64,000 nt of DNA, from contig JASAMV010007321.1 in assembly GCA_030248065.1 (NCBI GenBank), positions 46,022-110,021 on the forward strand, read 5' to 3'. Made by a program: the position numbers and the translations under genes. A model generated the notes under the pieces. It worked only from the letters and a program-made list of their open reading frames with translations, ran no database searches and was not told the DNA's origin. This stretch comes from Rhynchonema sp. JSB1_4. Lineage: Eukaryota > Nematoda > Chromadorea > Monhysterida > Xyalidae. This document shows, one piece after another, positions 11,319-21,600 of the stretch; within the stretch, counting starts at the first letter, position 1; the number at the start of each line of letters is the position of its first letter.

Positions 11319-11608
11319 CTTACCTCTCACAACTCCAAATCATACCTCTCACAAGCAATTTTATACCTTTTTAAGGCAGAAATCGGTGTTTTTGGACCTT
11401 ATTTTCCCAAAAATCGCGCGCTCCGCGCGCAAACCCACCCATAATACCTGTTTTTATGCGATTTTCGGCGAAAATTTGGAAAAAGTACTATTTTTACCTC
11501 ATTTTTTGGCCAAAATTGTATCACAAAAACGGTGTTTTTTCGCCTTTTTGGGTGACCAAAATCATACCTCTCACGCATCCGGTCCCAACCCCGCATCATA
11601 CTTACCTC

Positions 11609-12016
11609 CACTGTAGTGGCTGGGGGAGATGGGGGGGATTCCCCCCCTAAGGGTATCTATCTCGAGTCAACCCTTAGGGGGGATGGGGGGAAGGGTATCT
11701 ATCTCGAGGCGACCCCAAAGGGTATCTCGAGTAAGTAGATTTATGGTTTTCAAAGGCAAAAATAGGTGTTTTTCGACCTCGGGACCCCCAAAAATCACCC
11801 AAAAATGGTCATTTTAGGCCAATTTTCGGCAAAAATGTCAAAAAATACCCATTTTTAGGCCAATTTTGCAGTAAAATTGCATGCAAAAAACGGCCTTTTT
11901 TCGCCTTTTGACAGACCATAGGGGTATCTTGGGTAGCCTCTGGGGGGTATCTCGAGTAAGTCCGAAACCTTCCCCCCCCTAGGGTATCTTGGGTCGATTG
12001 GCCTGCCACCACACTG
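11609..12016. mobile_element. hAT-like MITE family G, nested in C copy 1
   Basis: It runs from CACTGTAGTGGCTGGGGG to CCTGCCACCACACTG with the exact 8-bp duplication CTTACCTC (11601-11608, 12017-12024). Its ends resemble family C, but its iterated word is GGGTATCTATCTCGAG. Confidence 0.85.
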
Positions 12017-12089
12017 CTTACCTCGCACACATGGGCCTGCCACTACACTGTTGGGGGTATGGGGGTATTACCCCCCAACTGCTAGGTAG

Positions 12090-12977
12090 CAGAGGTGGGA
12101 ATCGGGCCGGGTGGGTCAGCACGGCCCGGCCCGACAGTTCGGGTCGGGAAGTCCGGCCCGGCCCGGCCCGACTTGGAAAAAGTCGGCCCGGCCCGGCCCG
12201 ATTTTTTCGGCCCGACTTTTTCCGATGATATTTTGAAGCAATTTTTTGGTGCAAAAATTACTGTTTTTTGGTTTAAAAATACCTGATAATCATAGAAGTT
12301 ATACTGGCAGGCGGAAAAAAAACCGGTTTTTTTTCGGAAAAAACCCGAAAAAAAACCGTTTTTTTCCGAGACCCGAATACTTTTCCATTTATTTTTCCGT
12401 GGGTACCTTTTCGGTTTTTGATCGGAAAAATATCGGTACTTTATTCCAATTTTTCCAAAAAATTGTAACGCAAAACCGATGAGTTTTTCGATTTCAGTGA
12501 AAAATTGGCTCGAGCACAAAATTTAACCGGCCCAAAATGGGCCAAAAAGCGTGTAAACCAATTGTTTTCGACTGACTTCAACACTCTTCAAGGGCACTCT
12601 CGTCACTTCGAACAAATTTTGCACTGAAATTGTTATATTTTTCGAAATTACGTTCTTAAGTACTGGAAAAGTATTTGGAAAAAAACGGTTTTTTTCGGAA
12701 AAAAACCGTTTTTTTTCCACGAAAAATAAAAAACGGTTCTTTATGACAGTATAATAGAAGTCGGTACTAATTTGCAGAATCGCGAGAAATTTTGGCAAAT
12801 TTAGTCTGAAAAACCACGATTTTTTATTGAAATGCGATGATGTCGGGCCTTTTCGGGCCGGCCACCCCGTCCCGGCCCGACATTCCGGAAAGTCGGCCCG
12901 GCCCGGCCCGACCGTTCGGGCCGGAAACCTCGGCCCGGCCCGGCCCGAACCTCGGGCTGGCCCGATCCTAATCTCTG
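12090..12977. mobile_element. hAT-like MITE family A, divergent copy
   Basis: The left end is CAGAGGTGGGAATCGGGCC and the right end, inverted, CAGAGATTAGGATCGGGCC. Flanks CTAGGTAG and CTATGTAT match at 6 of 8 positions. GGCCCGGCCCG words lie at both ends; the core contains GGAAAAAAACCG palindromes like those of the M repeat at 13440. Confidence 0.75.
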
Positions 12978-13814
12978 CTATGTATCGTCAACAAATTCTG
13001 GGAACAATCTATCTATCGTCAACAACAATCGACCCCAAAATGGATATTTTTGACTCGAAATCTGTATTTTTTACCCCGTATTTTTTTTCGACCATTTTTT
13101 TCCGAAATTATATCGTAATGGCATCTAAGGAAAACAACATTTTCTGAACATTTTGTCGACACGGTTAGGCATGGGCACAATACCCAATACCCAATACCAC
13201 CCAATACCTGGTATTGGGTGTGGCAGTGTTGGAGGTACTCTGGAGGGGGGATACCTACTGTACCGCGCTCGGAGAGGGGGATACCTTACCTACTGTACCA
13301 AAGCCGATGGCCTGGGGGGTTATGTACCTAGGGGGGTTTGGGGGGGTTGGGGGGGGGTTAGGGTTGGGGGTGAAAATTTTTAATGTTTTTATGATGTGTG
13401 GAACCGTGTGAAAACGTAGTATTTGCCCGCGTAGCGCGCGAATTTTGGGTAATTTCTGCGGGCCGGAAAAAAACCGTTTTTTTCCGAGGCCCGGAAAAAC
13501 ACGGTTTTATTTTTCCGGAAATTTTTCCAAGTGGCAACTTTTGGAAAAAAACGGTTTTTTTCCAAGAATTTCCGAGATATTTTCAAGGGTTGCGAAAGGA
13601 TGTTGTCAAAACCAACGTAAATCGGTGCTAACCAGTTCAAAATGAGCACTTTTTAATCTCCAAGTGCATTTTTAGCCCGTTTCAGGCCATTTCCAGACAA
13701 AATTTTCTCCAAAATAGGCGTTTTTGGACCATGGGTATCCTTAAGTACTGGAAAAATATTTGGAAAAAAACGGTTTTTTTCCAAAAATATATTTTGCGGA
13801 AAAATACGCAAGTA

Positions 13815-14256
13815 CCGTATTGTCGGAAATAGAACCCCCCATTAATTGACCCCCCCCCCCATTAATTGAACCCCCCTAACTGGTTCGAAATCAAAAATAG
13901 AACCCCCCCCCATTAATTGACCCCCCATTAATAGAACCCCACCCCCAACCTTCACCGTACCACAGATTAGTGGTATCGGTATGGTAGGGCTGTGTTGTTG
14001 TGTCAAACGTTGTTTAAGCTTGCGTGCACAACAGAATACATCTTTTCAAGCATAATTGCCGCTGTTGAAGTTAGAAAATACCGAAAACAAGCCATTTTTA
14101 GGGGCATTATTAACAATGATTTTTTTTCGTCGGGGGGGCCAAATGAAAAATATAACCCCCCCAATAATTGACCCCCCCAGCCCCCATAAATTTAACCCCC
14201 CCAAAATGACCCCAGTGAAAAAATAGACCCCCCGGGTTCTATTTCCGACAATACGG
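13815..14256. mobile_element. TA-targeting MITE family T, copy 1
   Basis: The ends are CCGTATTGTCGGAAATAGAA and its inverse, with TA on each side. Subterminal parts iterate CCCCCCATTAATTGA-type words; the core is shared with copies 2 and 3. Confidence 0.8.
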
Positions 14257-14258
14257 TA

Positions 14259-14812
14259 CCGGGGGGTCTATTTTTTCACTGGGGTCATTTTGGGGGGTTC
14301 AATTTATGGGGGGTCAATTATTGGGGGGTTATATTTTTCATTTGGCCCCCCGACGAAAAAAATCATTGTTAATAATGCCCATAAAAATGGCTTGTTTTCG
14401 GTATTTTCTCACTTCAACAGTGGCAATTTTGCTTAAAAAGCTGTATTCTGTTGTGTACGCAAGCTTAAACAACGTTTGACACAACAACACAGCCCTACCA
14501 TACCACTAACCACTAACAGATGTCAACAAAATTGATGATGACCTGAAAGCAGCAACCCAGTGACTGAGGGGATCAGTCAACGACAGCTGAGAATTTTGAT
14601 GAAATGTGGCAAGAAACTACGTCTCGACCACGTGAGTTTAGTTTAGTTTTAAAGGCCGCAATTGAGGCAGCAGAGACGACGTCCTCTGGGAGCCTGTTCC
14701 AAGTTGGGGGGGCTGTATTTTTGGGGGGCTCTATTTTTTCACTGACCCCTTTTAAGGGGGGCTGTATTTTTGGGGGCTCTATTTTTGGGGGGGGCGCTAT
14801 TTTAGGGAATAC
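14259..14812. mobile_element. family T, inverted partial copy 2 with inserted LINE remnant
   Basis: It is an inverted copy of most of T copy 1, then diverges and ends in GGGAATACGGTTA. A retrotransposon fragment (14573-14704) interrupts it. Confidence 0.6.
14573..14704 (-). pseudogene. C-terminal remnant of a non-LTR retrotransposon protein
   Basis: The minus-strand frame reads TWNRLPEDVVSAASIAAFK followed by TKLNSRG and a stop 18 codons later. W-N-x-L-P followed by V-V-x-A-x-S-x-x-x-F-K is the familiar C-terminal signature of jockey/CR1-like LINE reverse-transcriptase proteins. Only this tail survives. It is flanked by T-family sequence on both sides. Confidence 0.7.
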
Positions 14813-15322
14813 GGTTACGGTATGTACCCTATACTTGCGTATTTTTCCGCAAAATATATTTTTGGAGAAAAAACCGTTTTTTTTCCGGAAAAAAAACCGT
14901 TTTTTTTCCAAATATTTTTCCAGTACTTAAGGATACCCATGGTCCAAAAACGCCCATTTTGGAGAAAATTTTGTCGGGAAATGGCCTGAAACAGGCTAAA
15001 AATGCACTTGGAGATTCAAAAGTGCTCATTTTGAACTGTTTAGGACCGATTTACATTGGTTTTGACAACATCATTTCGCAACCTTTGAAAATATTTCGGA
15101 AATTTTTGGAAAAAAAACCGTTTTTTTTCCAAAAGTTGCCACTTGGAAAAATTTCCGGAAAAATAAAAACGTATTTTTCCGGGCCTCGGAAAAAAAACGG
15201 TTTTTTTTCGGTTTTTTTTCCGGAAAAAAAACGGTTTTTTTTCCGGCCCGCAAGTATAATGTACCCTACCCGCCCCGCAAAAGTAGCCACAGCACTGCTC
15301 CAAACACTGCTTGGGCTCAGTG

Positions 15323-15388
15323 CAGAGGTCGCAATCGGGCCGGGTTTGGCCGGCCCGGCAAGGGCTGGCCCGGCCCGAGCCTCCAAGT
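15323..15388 (+). repeat. left end of an older family A element
   Basis: It starts CAGAGGTCGCAATCGGGCC and is interrupted at CTCCAAGT by the next family A element. Its own right end is not convincing; degenerate sequence lies after 17484. Confidence 0.5.
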
Positions 15389-15686
15389 CAGAGGTCGCAA
15401 TCGGGCCGGCCCGAGCGCGGGCCGGGCCGGGCCGCGATTTTGGGCTTTTGGCTCGGGCCGGGCCGGGTCGGAGATTTGGACGGTCGGGCCGGGCCGGGCC
15501 GGGCGCCCCAGCCCGAAGCTTCTGAATCTGAAGTGACTTATTTTACTGAAAAAGTAGGGTTTTTTTGTCAAAAATACTAAAATTTCTGACGGATTTGGCA
15601 AGTAAGTGATCAGCATTGTCCAGTGGTGTGGCTACCCAGGCGTGCAATCAACCTACTGAGTAATGACCACCAGAAAGGCCTGCAAT

Positions 15687-16534
15687 CATAGTAGTGGCTG
15701 GGGGGGTTGGGGGGGGGGTACCCCCCCCCCCCCTCTCAGTACTTACCTACCACAAAACCCGAGGGGGGGGGCGGGGGGGGGGGGGGTTGAGTACTTACCT
15801 CTCACAACTCCAAATCATACCTCTCACAAGCAATTTTATACCTTTTTAAGTCAAAAATCGGTGTTTTTCGACCTTATTTTCACAAAAATCGCGCGCTCCG
15901 CGCGCAAACCCAGCCATAATACCGTATTGTCTGAAATAGAACCCCCCCCATTAAGTGAACCCCCCCTAAATGGCTCGAAATCAAAAAATAGAACCCCCCC
16001 ATTAATTGACCCCCCCCATTAATAGAGCCCCACCCCAACCTTCACCGTACCACAGATTAGCAGATTAGTGGTATGGTAGGGCTCAGTGTTGTTGTGTGTG
16101 TCAAACGTTGTTTAAGCTTGCGTACACAACAGAATACACCTTTTTAAGCACAACTGCCGCTGTTGAAGTTAGAAAATACCGAAAACAAGCCATTTTTATG
16201 GGCATTATTAACAATGATTTTTTCGTCGGGGGGCCAAGTGAAAAATATAACCCCCCAATAATTGACCCCCCCCATAAATTGAACCCCCCCAAAATGACCC
16301 CAGTGAAAAAATAGACCCCCCGGGTTCTATTTCCGACAATACGGTACCTATTTTTAGGCGATTTTCGGCGAAAATTTTGAAAAAGTACTATTTTTACCTC
16401 AATTTTTGGCCAAAATTGTATCACAAAAACGGTGTTTTTTCGCCTTTTTGGGTGACCAAAATCATACCTCTCACGCTTCCGGTCCCAACCCCGCATCATA
16501 CTTACCTCCCACACATGGGCCTGCCACTACACTG
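15687..16534. mobile_element. hAT-like MITE family C, copy 2, nested in B
   Basis: The ends CATAGTAGTGGCTGG and CCTGCCACTACACTG carry an exact 8-bp duplication CCTGCAAT (15679-15686, 16535-16542). It is collinear with copy 1 but carries a T element instead of F and G. Confidence 0.92.
15922..16344. mobile_element. family T, copy 3, nested in C copy 2
   Basis: It is flanked by TA on both sides. The C copy 1 sequence near 11440 (CCATAATACCTG) is the empty site with a single TA. This proves both borders and a TA target duplication, as in Tc1/mariner-type transposition. Confidence 0.9.
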
Positions 16535-16834
16535 CCTGCAATCAACCTGCCTACTGTACCGGCCGAGCTTAGGGGGGGAACAAAATTTTTTATGTCTAAA
16601 TTTAGATGAAAATGCACTCTAAAACCCTCATTTCGCGCGCAGCGCGCGATTTTTCGATTATTTGGAGTGAAAAATATCGATTTTATACCATTTTGAGCCA
16701 AAAATAGCAACCTACTGTGCCAGCCGGGGGGCGGCGACCTACCTACCTTACCTACTGTACCAGGATGGCGCGTCATCTACCTTACCTACCTGCTGTACCA
16801 AGGGGGGACCCCCACCCCCCAGCCACACCATTGG

Positions 16835-17222
16835 CAGTGTAGTTCCTGGTCCGGCGCGGCGGTTAGTGTACCTACCCCTTTTTTCCGTGCGGCGGTTAGT
16901 GTACCTCCCTGGGGGGGAAGACCCAAATTCAGGAAAAAGTCACTTTTTGAGGTAGAAAATTTGACCTGTTTTTTGCCCTTTTTGGAAAAAATTCTCCATA
17001 AAAAGGGTATTTTGGCGACTTTTGACAACATTGACCTAAAAATCACCCATTTTAGGGCTAAAAATGCCCATTTTAGGCCTAAAATTGCCTATTTTGGGCA
17101 AAAATTGAGGCGGTTAGTGTACCTGGCGCGGCGGTTAGTGCACTAGTGTACCTTGGTCGCGGCGGTTAGTGTACCTTAGGGGGGGACCGGACCCCCCCCC
17201 TCCCCCCCCAGGAACTACACTG
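16835..17222. mobile_element. hAT-like MITE family D, copy 2
   Basis: The ends are CAGTGTAGTTCCTGG and its inverse, with the exact 8-bp duplication ACCATTGG (16827-16834, 17223-17230). Its iterated word is GCGGTTAGTGTACC, different from that of D copy 1, although the termini and core match. Confidence 0.92.
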
Positions 17223-17651
17223 ACCATTGGTATTGTCTATCTGGCGACTTTTTCATGGAAAACAATGAATTTTCAACCAAAAAAATTGATTCAAAAATCG
17301 CAAAAAATTATGACAAAAGTTGGGTTAAAATCTGAGCCAAAAATTTGGGCCGGGCCGGGCCGGAGATTTGGGTGTTCGGGCCGGGCCGGGCCGGAGATTT
17401 GGGGCCGGGCCGGGCCGGAGATTTGGGGGCTCGGGCCGGGCCGGGCCGGCCAAACCCGGCCCGATTGCGACCTCTGCTCCAAATCTCCGACCTCCGTTAT
17501 ATGAATTCTGTCTCCCGGTCCCGATTCAATCTCCAACTCCAATTCGAAAATTTTCGTTTCGTTCTCTTTTATTCGTTTGAACACCAAGTGGAGGATTGTT
17601 GGCACCGGATCGTGGGCTATGTCGTCGACTCGACGTACCGACCGTGTCCTA

Positions 17652-17925
17652 GCGTTGCAACAAAACAAAAACGTTTTTTTGCAAAAAAAGTGCTTGGTTT
17701 TCTAAGAAAAAATGTCGGCACTTTTTTTAACAAAAAATAAGCATAGGATATTTTCGACTTCTTTTTGTCCCCAGAATGCACGATATGTTTGTTCGTGAAT
17801 TCTGGGGACAAAAAAAGTCGAAAATATCCTATGCTTATTTTTTGTTTTTTTAAAGTGCCGACATTTTTTTCTAAAAAACAAGCACTTTTTGCACAAAAAA
17901 AAACTTTTTTTGTTTTGTTGCTCGA
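17652..17925. repeat. perfect-arm hairpin, A/T-rich
   Basis: Two arms of about 125 bases pair around a loop of roughly 20 bases centred near 17785; the word TAAGCATAGGATATTTTCGA is followed by its inverse. It is probably a MITE or a collapsed inverted repeat. Confidence 0.7.
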
Positions 17926-18619
17926 TTTTCACCCCAAAACGCATAAATTTTCTCCCGTCAGCGCAATTCCAACACCTGTGGGGAACTTGTCATTCAAGTT
18001 TTTATCTATACAGATACTTTTCCTTCATTCTTTCTTCGATACTGGAAAAAGTTTAATTCGCCGACTTTTTTTAAAAGAAAATAAAAAACTTTTTAAAAAA
18101 AGAAAAAAACGTTTTTTCTTTTTTCAACGCTGGTCCAAGTTTACTAGTCCTCCATGGTGAGCATCCTTTGCCATGACTGCCGTCGCGTTTATGGGTGATC
18201 GGCCGGATAGTTAGGCTGGCGTGGTTTTAGGCAGGTGTTTTTTTGACTTTCGCGCGCCACACTACGCTTGGTCCGCCACTCTAAACAACGAGCGCCACTG
18301 TAAACCCGTTTCCACAAACTGCACACCGAGCCGCTAACCTGCCAGTTCCAGGTATAGTCTACCGTAACCCAACACATCTTGTAGTCCAATACCCATAGCC
18401 AAACATTTTGTGTCATTAATGGTGAATGTAGAAATGTGCCTTCAGTTAAACTGCGCTATCAGTCAGCGCACAGGTGCGGAAATACTGACTGTTGTTTGCG
18501 ATCATACTGAGTGCACGGGTTGGCATCGCAAACAACACTAAAATATACACAATCTACATATATGTACGTGCGTTAATTTCTCTTCCATTCATTTTCCTCA
18601 TGTCTGTCAGCAACACGAC

Positions 18620-21600
18620 ATGTCAGCAAGCTTACTCGCCTATCTCGTGTGTTTTTGTACACAGGTAACCATAAGCGCTGAAAATTCTAGCTGACAAAGT
18701 TTGCTGACAAAATTTTGCCGACAACATGCCCATGGATTCCCTCAAAGCATCTTATCGTTTGACCATTTGATTGGCTGTTTTGCTTCAATTCAGGTCACTA
18801 GCCAAGTCATTTAAAAACATTTACATACAGTATGTTTGTTTTAATGTCGGGCACAGGGAAACCTGAAACGAGAGCCGATGCAAATAAATTTCCACGCGCA
18901 ACTTTGATCACATGCGTGCCAACGACAGATCAAGTTACGTCTGTTAATTTTCAGGTGTTTATTTTCCACACTTATTTGTGCCGAAAGGTTCGGAAGCAAT
19001 TTTAATTGATTGAATCCATAGACACTAACTCATTTGATATTATGTGACAGGAACACAATTTTCGACGTGTAAAAAACTTCATTCAACAGTTGAAAAATCA
19101 GAGCGTCATGAATAATTTCCTTCACCATAACGCAGTCGCAAGCAATTACACGCTCAAGGTGGCCTGGTATCCGTACTTAATGGTTCGAGAATGTTCTTTC
19201 GCATCCAACCTGGAAGTCACTCCGAAGTGCAGGTCAGACACGGAAAATGATTAAGCATGTTAACGGATCAACTGCAATGATCATGTTGTGATAAAGAATG
19301 GTTTTGGACTCATGTTGCAGTGCTCATAGAGTCGTCAACGCACCTCGAATGCCATGTTTTATTTCTCGCTCTTCACTCGGGGCCGCTATGTTGGCGAAGT
19401 GATTTGGCCACTTGAGTTGACCATTGTGATATCAGCCTGGTTTTGACAGGCGGCGATTATGTAGTCCATAGGTACCTGCGGCTGTTCAGATACAGTAAGG
19501 TGCCGTATTTCTCTCACAGAAACCCAGGGCTTCTAATTTCCAAAGTACCTTTTGGGACAGGGCTTCTACCAGAGGGAAGCCCTAAGCAGTGACGAAGAAA
19601 TCTTCATCAACAAAGTCAGCACAAAGGTTTTGAACACAACAGTCACTGCACTGAGTTTCATTTTCTGTCAAATAAATAATTCAGCTACACTACGAGAGGA
19701 TATGGATAAATGGATATGTGCGCGCAAATATACATATATATTGTTAATTTTGATCATTACTATTCCTCCTTCCACCCCTGTTTTAATTTTCATTCCTTCC
19801 AAGGAATCCGGGCTCGGTGGCCGAGGTGTTCTTGGCGGCGTTGCGTACCGCCGACGTCGATTTCGAGTTGTACAAAATCGACCCGACTGCCGATCAGTAC
19901 TGGGTGCCGAAACTGCTGCAGGCCATACAGAATGGCACCTATGACACCGACATGAATGGATGGTAAGAATAGCGCCGGATGGCGTTTGGCGGTCAACACC
20001 CTGTCCGGGCTGTGGTCAGATTTGTGCACCGCCAAGGAGTAGCTGATATATCTACCGATATATCGATTCACGCCCAAAAAATTTTTCCAACGGCGCGAAT
20101 TCATGCCCGCGTCAGGCATATGACCCAACCGATACCGATATAACACGCAGGTGTGTCACACTTATACACAGGCCGCAGTCCAAAATTATAGATCACCGAT
20201 AATATGACAGGTACCTGACGCGCGCGCGTCTCAACACCGCGCTCCAGCACAGCATCACGGCGGAGGGGGTGTTCGGCATGGGTGCAATGTACGCGTCGGA
20301 TGTGTCGGACAAAATCGACATTTGGGCAGCCATTCTCTCCTACCTGACAATAATTGACTATCGCATTTGGCTGTGCCTCGTCGTACTGATGCTTCTGCAG
20401 AAATGCGTCACGCACATTGGAATTGGCGCGCTACCGAAGGTCTTCATAAACTTCTGGGCTGCACAGTTCTATTTTCACACAACTTACTGATTTTTTTAAA
20501 GCGGAGTACGGACAAAACAGCAGGCCAATTGTTTTATCTTGGACAGCAGGTTCGTTCCCAACTTTACTGGCTCAATTAGCCAGTAGGAATTTGAAATGAG
20601 CCAGTAGATCTTTGGCAAATGAGCCAGTAAATAGGTTAGTGCCTTGTGGGCAAGCTGCATAACGTCCGGTCCCGTAGCTCAAAAGATCGAGCCGAGTTCG
20701 AGTGTTACACGCGGGCTCTCTTCCCAACAACGCAGCAGGAGCAGCTGGCCGCGCGCACCGGCACGTACAGCAAGCGCATCTCAGTGCTCATCCGGGTCAC
20801 CAGTTTGGTGTTGCTATGTCTGTACGCTCAGTTCATTTTGGTCGCGTTGCTGATGCCTGACACACGACCGCCATTCGACAACATGGAGGGAATGCTCAAC
20901 GCACTCGGGTGGGTTTCGTTTGTGAATCTGTGTGGTATTTTGGCGCCCCCCCCGTCACTGGTGTATATGTCCTGTCTGACAGACCACACCAAAATGAGCA
21001 CGACACGCCAATTTGACAGCGCAAGTGTTGACCGCGTTGCTGGTGAGGCTGCTCACTATTTTTTAAAAGTCCTCGTGTTTGACGCTCGCAATGGCAACGA
21101 ACTATAAAAAGAATATATCTGTCATCCTGTGTTATGTATGCTCAATCGATGATAATAGTTAACGGGTTGGGATTGCGGTCGGTGATGGCCAAATTCGCCG
21201 TGTGTTCCAGAAAAGGCCAGATGCGTTGGTTGACCGCACGCGATGGGTTTCACGATGACGTGATGGAAATGCCAAACACTCCGCTGAAACAACGTTTTAA
21301 GGTTGGGCATTAGTAATTACAGTGATTAGTAATTAATTAGTCATTGCATCAGTAATTACAGGATCTTGTCGGGATCCCGAAACCCGAAGGTTGATGTCAC
21401 AAAACCAAAGTGCATCAACAACCATGAATTCGACAATGCAAAACTGTGATAATTTTTTATTCTGTTTTCAGCAGGCGCTCGCCGATAATCCGCCGGTCAT
21501 TTTGAACGACTTGGATTCGAGCGACAAACTTGACTCCTGGTTGTCCGCCAATACTTTCATCATCAAACCGGTCAATCATCTCGAGCAGCTGCAAGCGAAG

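Larger units (their letters stand above)
10765..12050. mobile_element. hAT-like MITE family C, copy 1, carrying two nested MITEs
   Basis: The ends are CATAGTAGTGGCTGG and, inverted, CAGTGTAGTGGCAGG. The flanks TTGGGGGG (10757-10764) and TTGGGGGT (12051-12058) are a near-exact 8-bp duplication. ACTTACCT words recur near both ends. Families F and G have inserted inside it, each at a CTTACCTC word. The rest of the sequence is collinear with copy 2 at 15687. Confidence 0.85.
13440..15255. repeat. large inverted repeat (M arms) around TACCGTATTG elements
   Basis: Positions 13440-13812 and 14820-15255 are inverted copies rich in the self-complementary word GGAAAAAAACGGTTTTTTTCC. Between them are two inverted TACCGTATTG elements, so almost 1.8 kb could fold back on itself. 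It resembles no coding sequence, and the open frames here are by-products of the palindromes. Confidence 0.7.
15621..17229. mobile_element. hAT-like MITE family B, copy 2, with nested C, T and D
   Basis: It starts CAGTGGTGTGGCTACCCAGG and its own right end is AGCCACACCATTG at 16821-16833. Family D inserted exactly at that end and duplicated ACCATTGG. After removing D, the B flanks are GCATTGTC (15613-15620) and GTATTGTC (17230-17237), 7 of 8 identical. Confidence 0.85.
15389..17476. mobile_element. hAT-like MITE family A, copy carrying four nested elements
   Basis: The ends are CAGAGGTCGCAATCGGGCC and its inverse. Flanks CTCCAAGT (15381-15388) and CTCCAAAT (17477-17484) match at 7 of 8 positions. 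Its own sequence is present at both sides (to 15620 and from 17230) and matches the copy at 50411-51197. The middle is occupied by families B, C, T and D. Confidence 0.85.

Noticed and set aside
14959..15525. 188-codon frame with Ala-Gly-Pro-Arg repeats
   Set aside because: The second half is GGCCCGGCCCG words of family A, the first half is the M palindrome.
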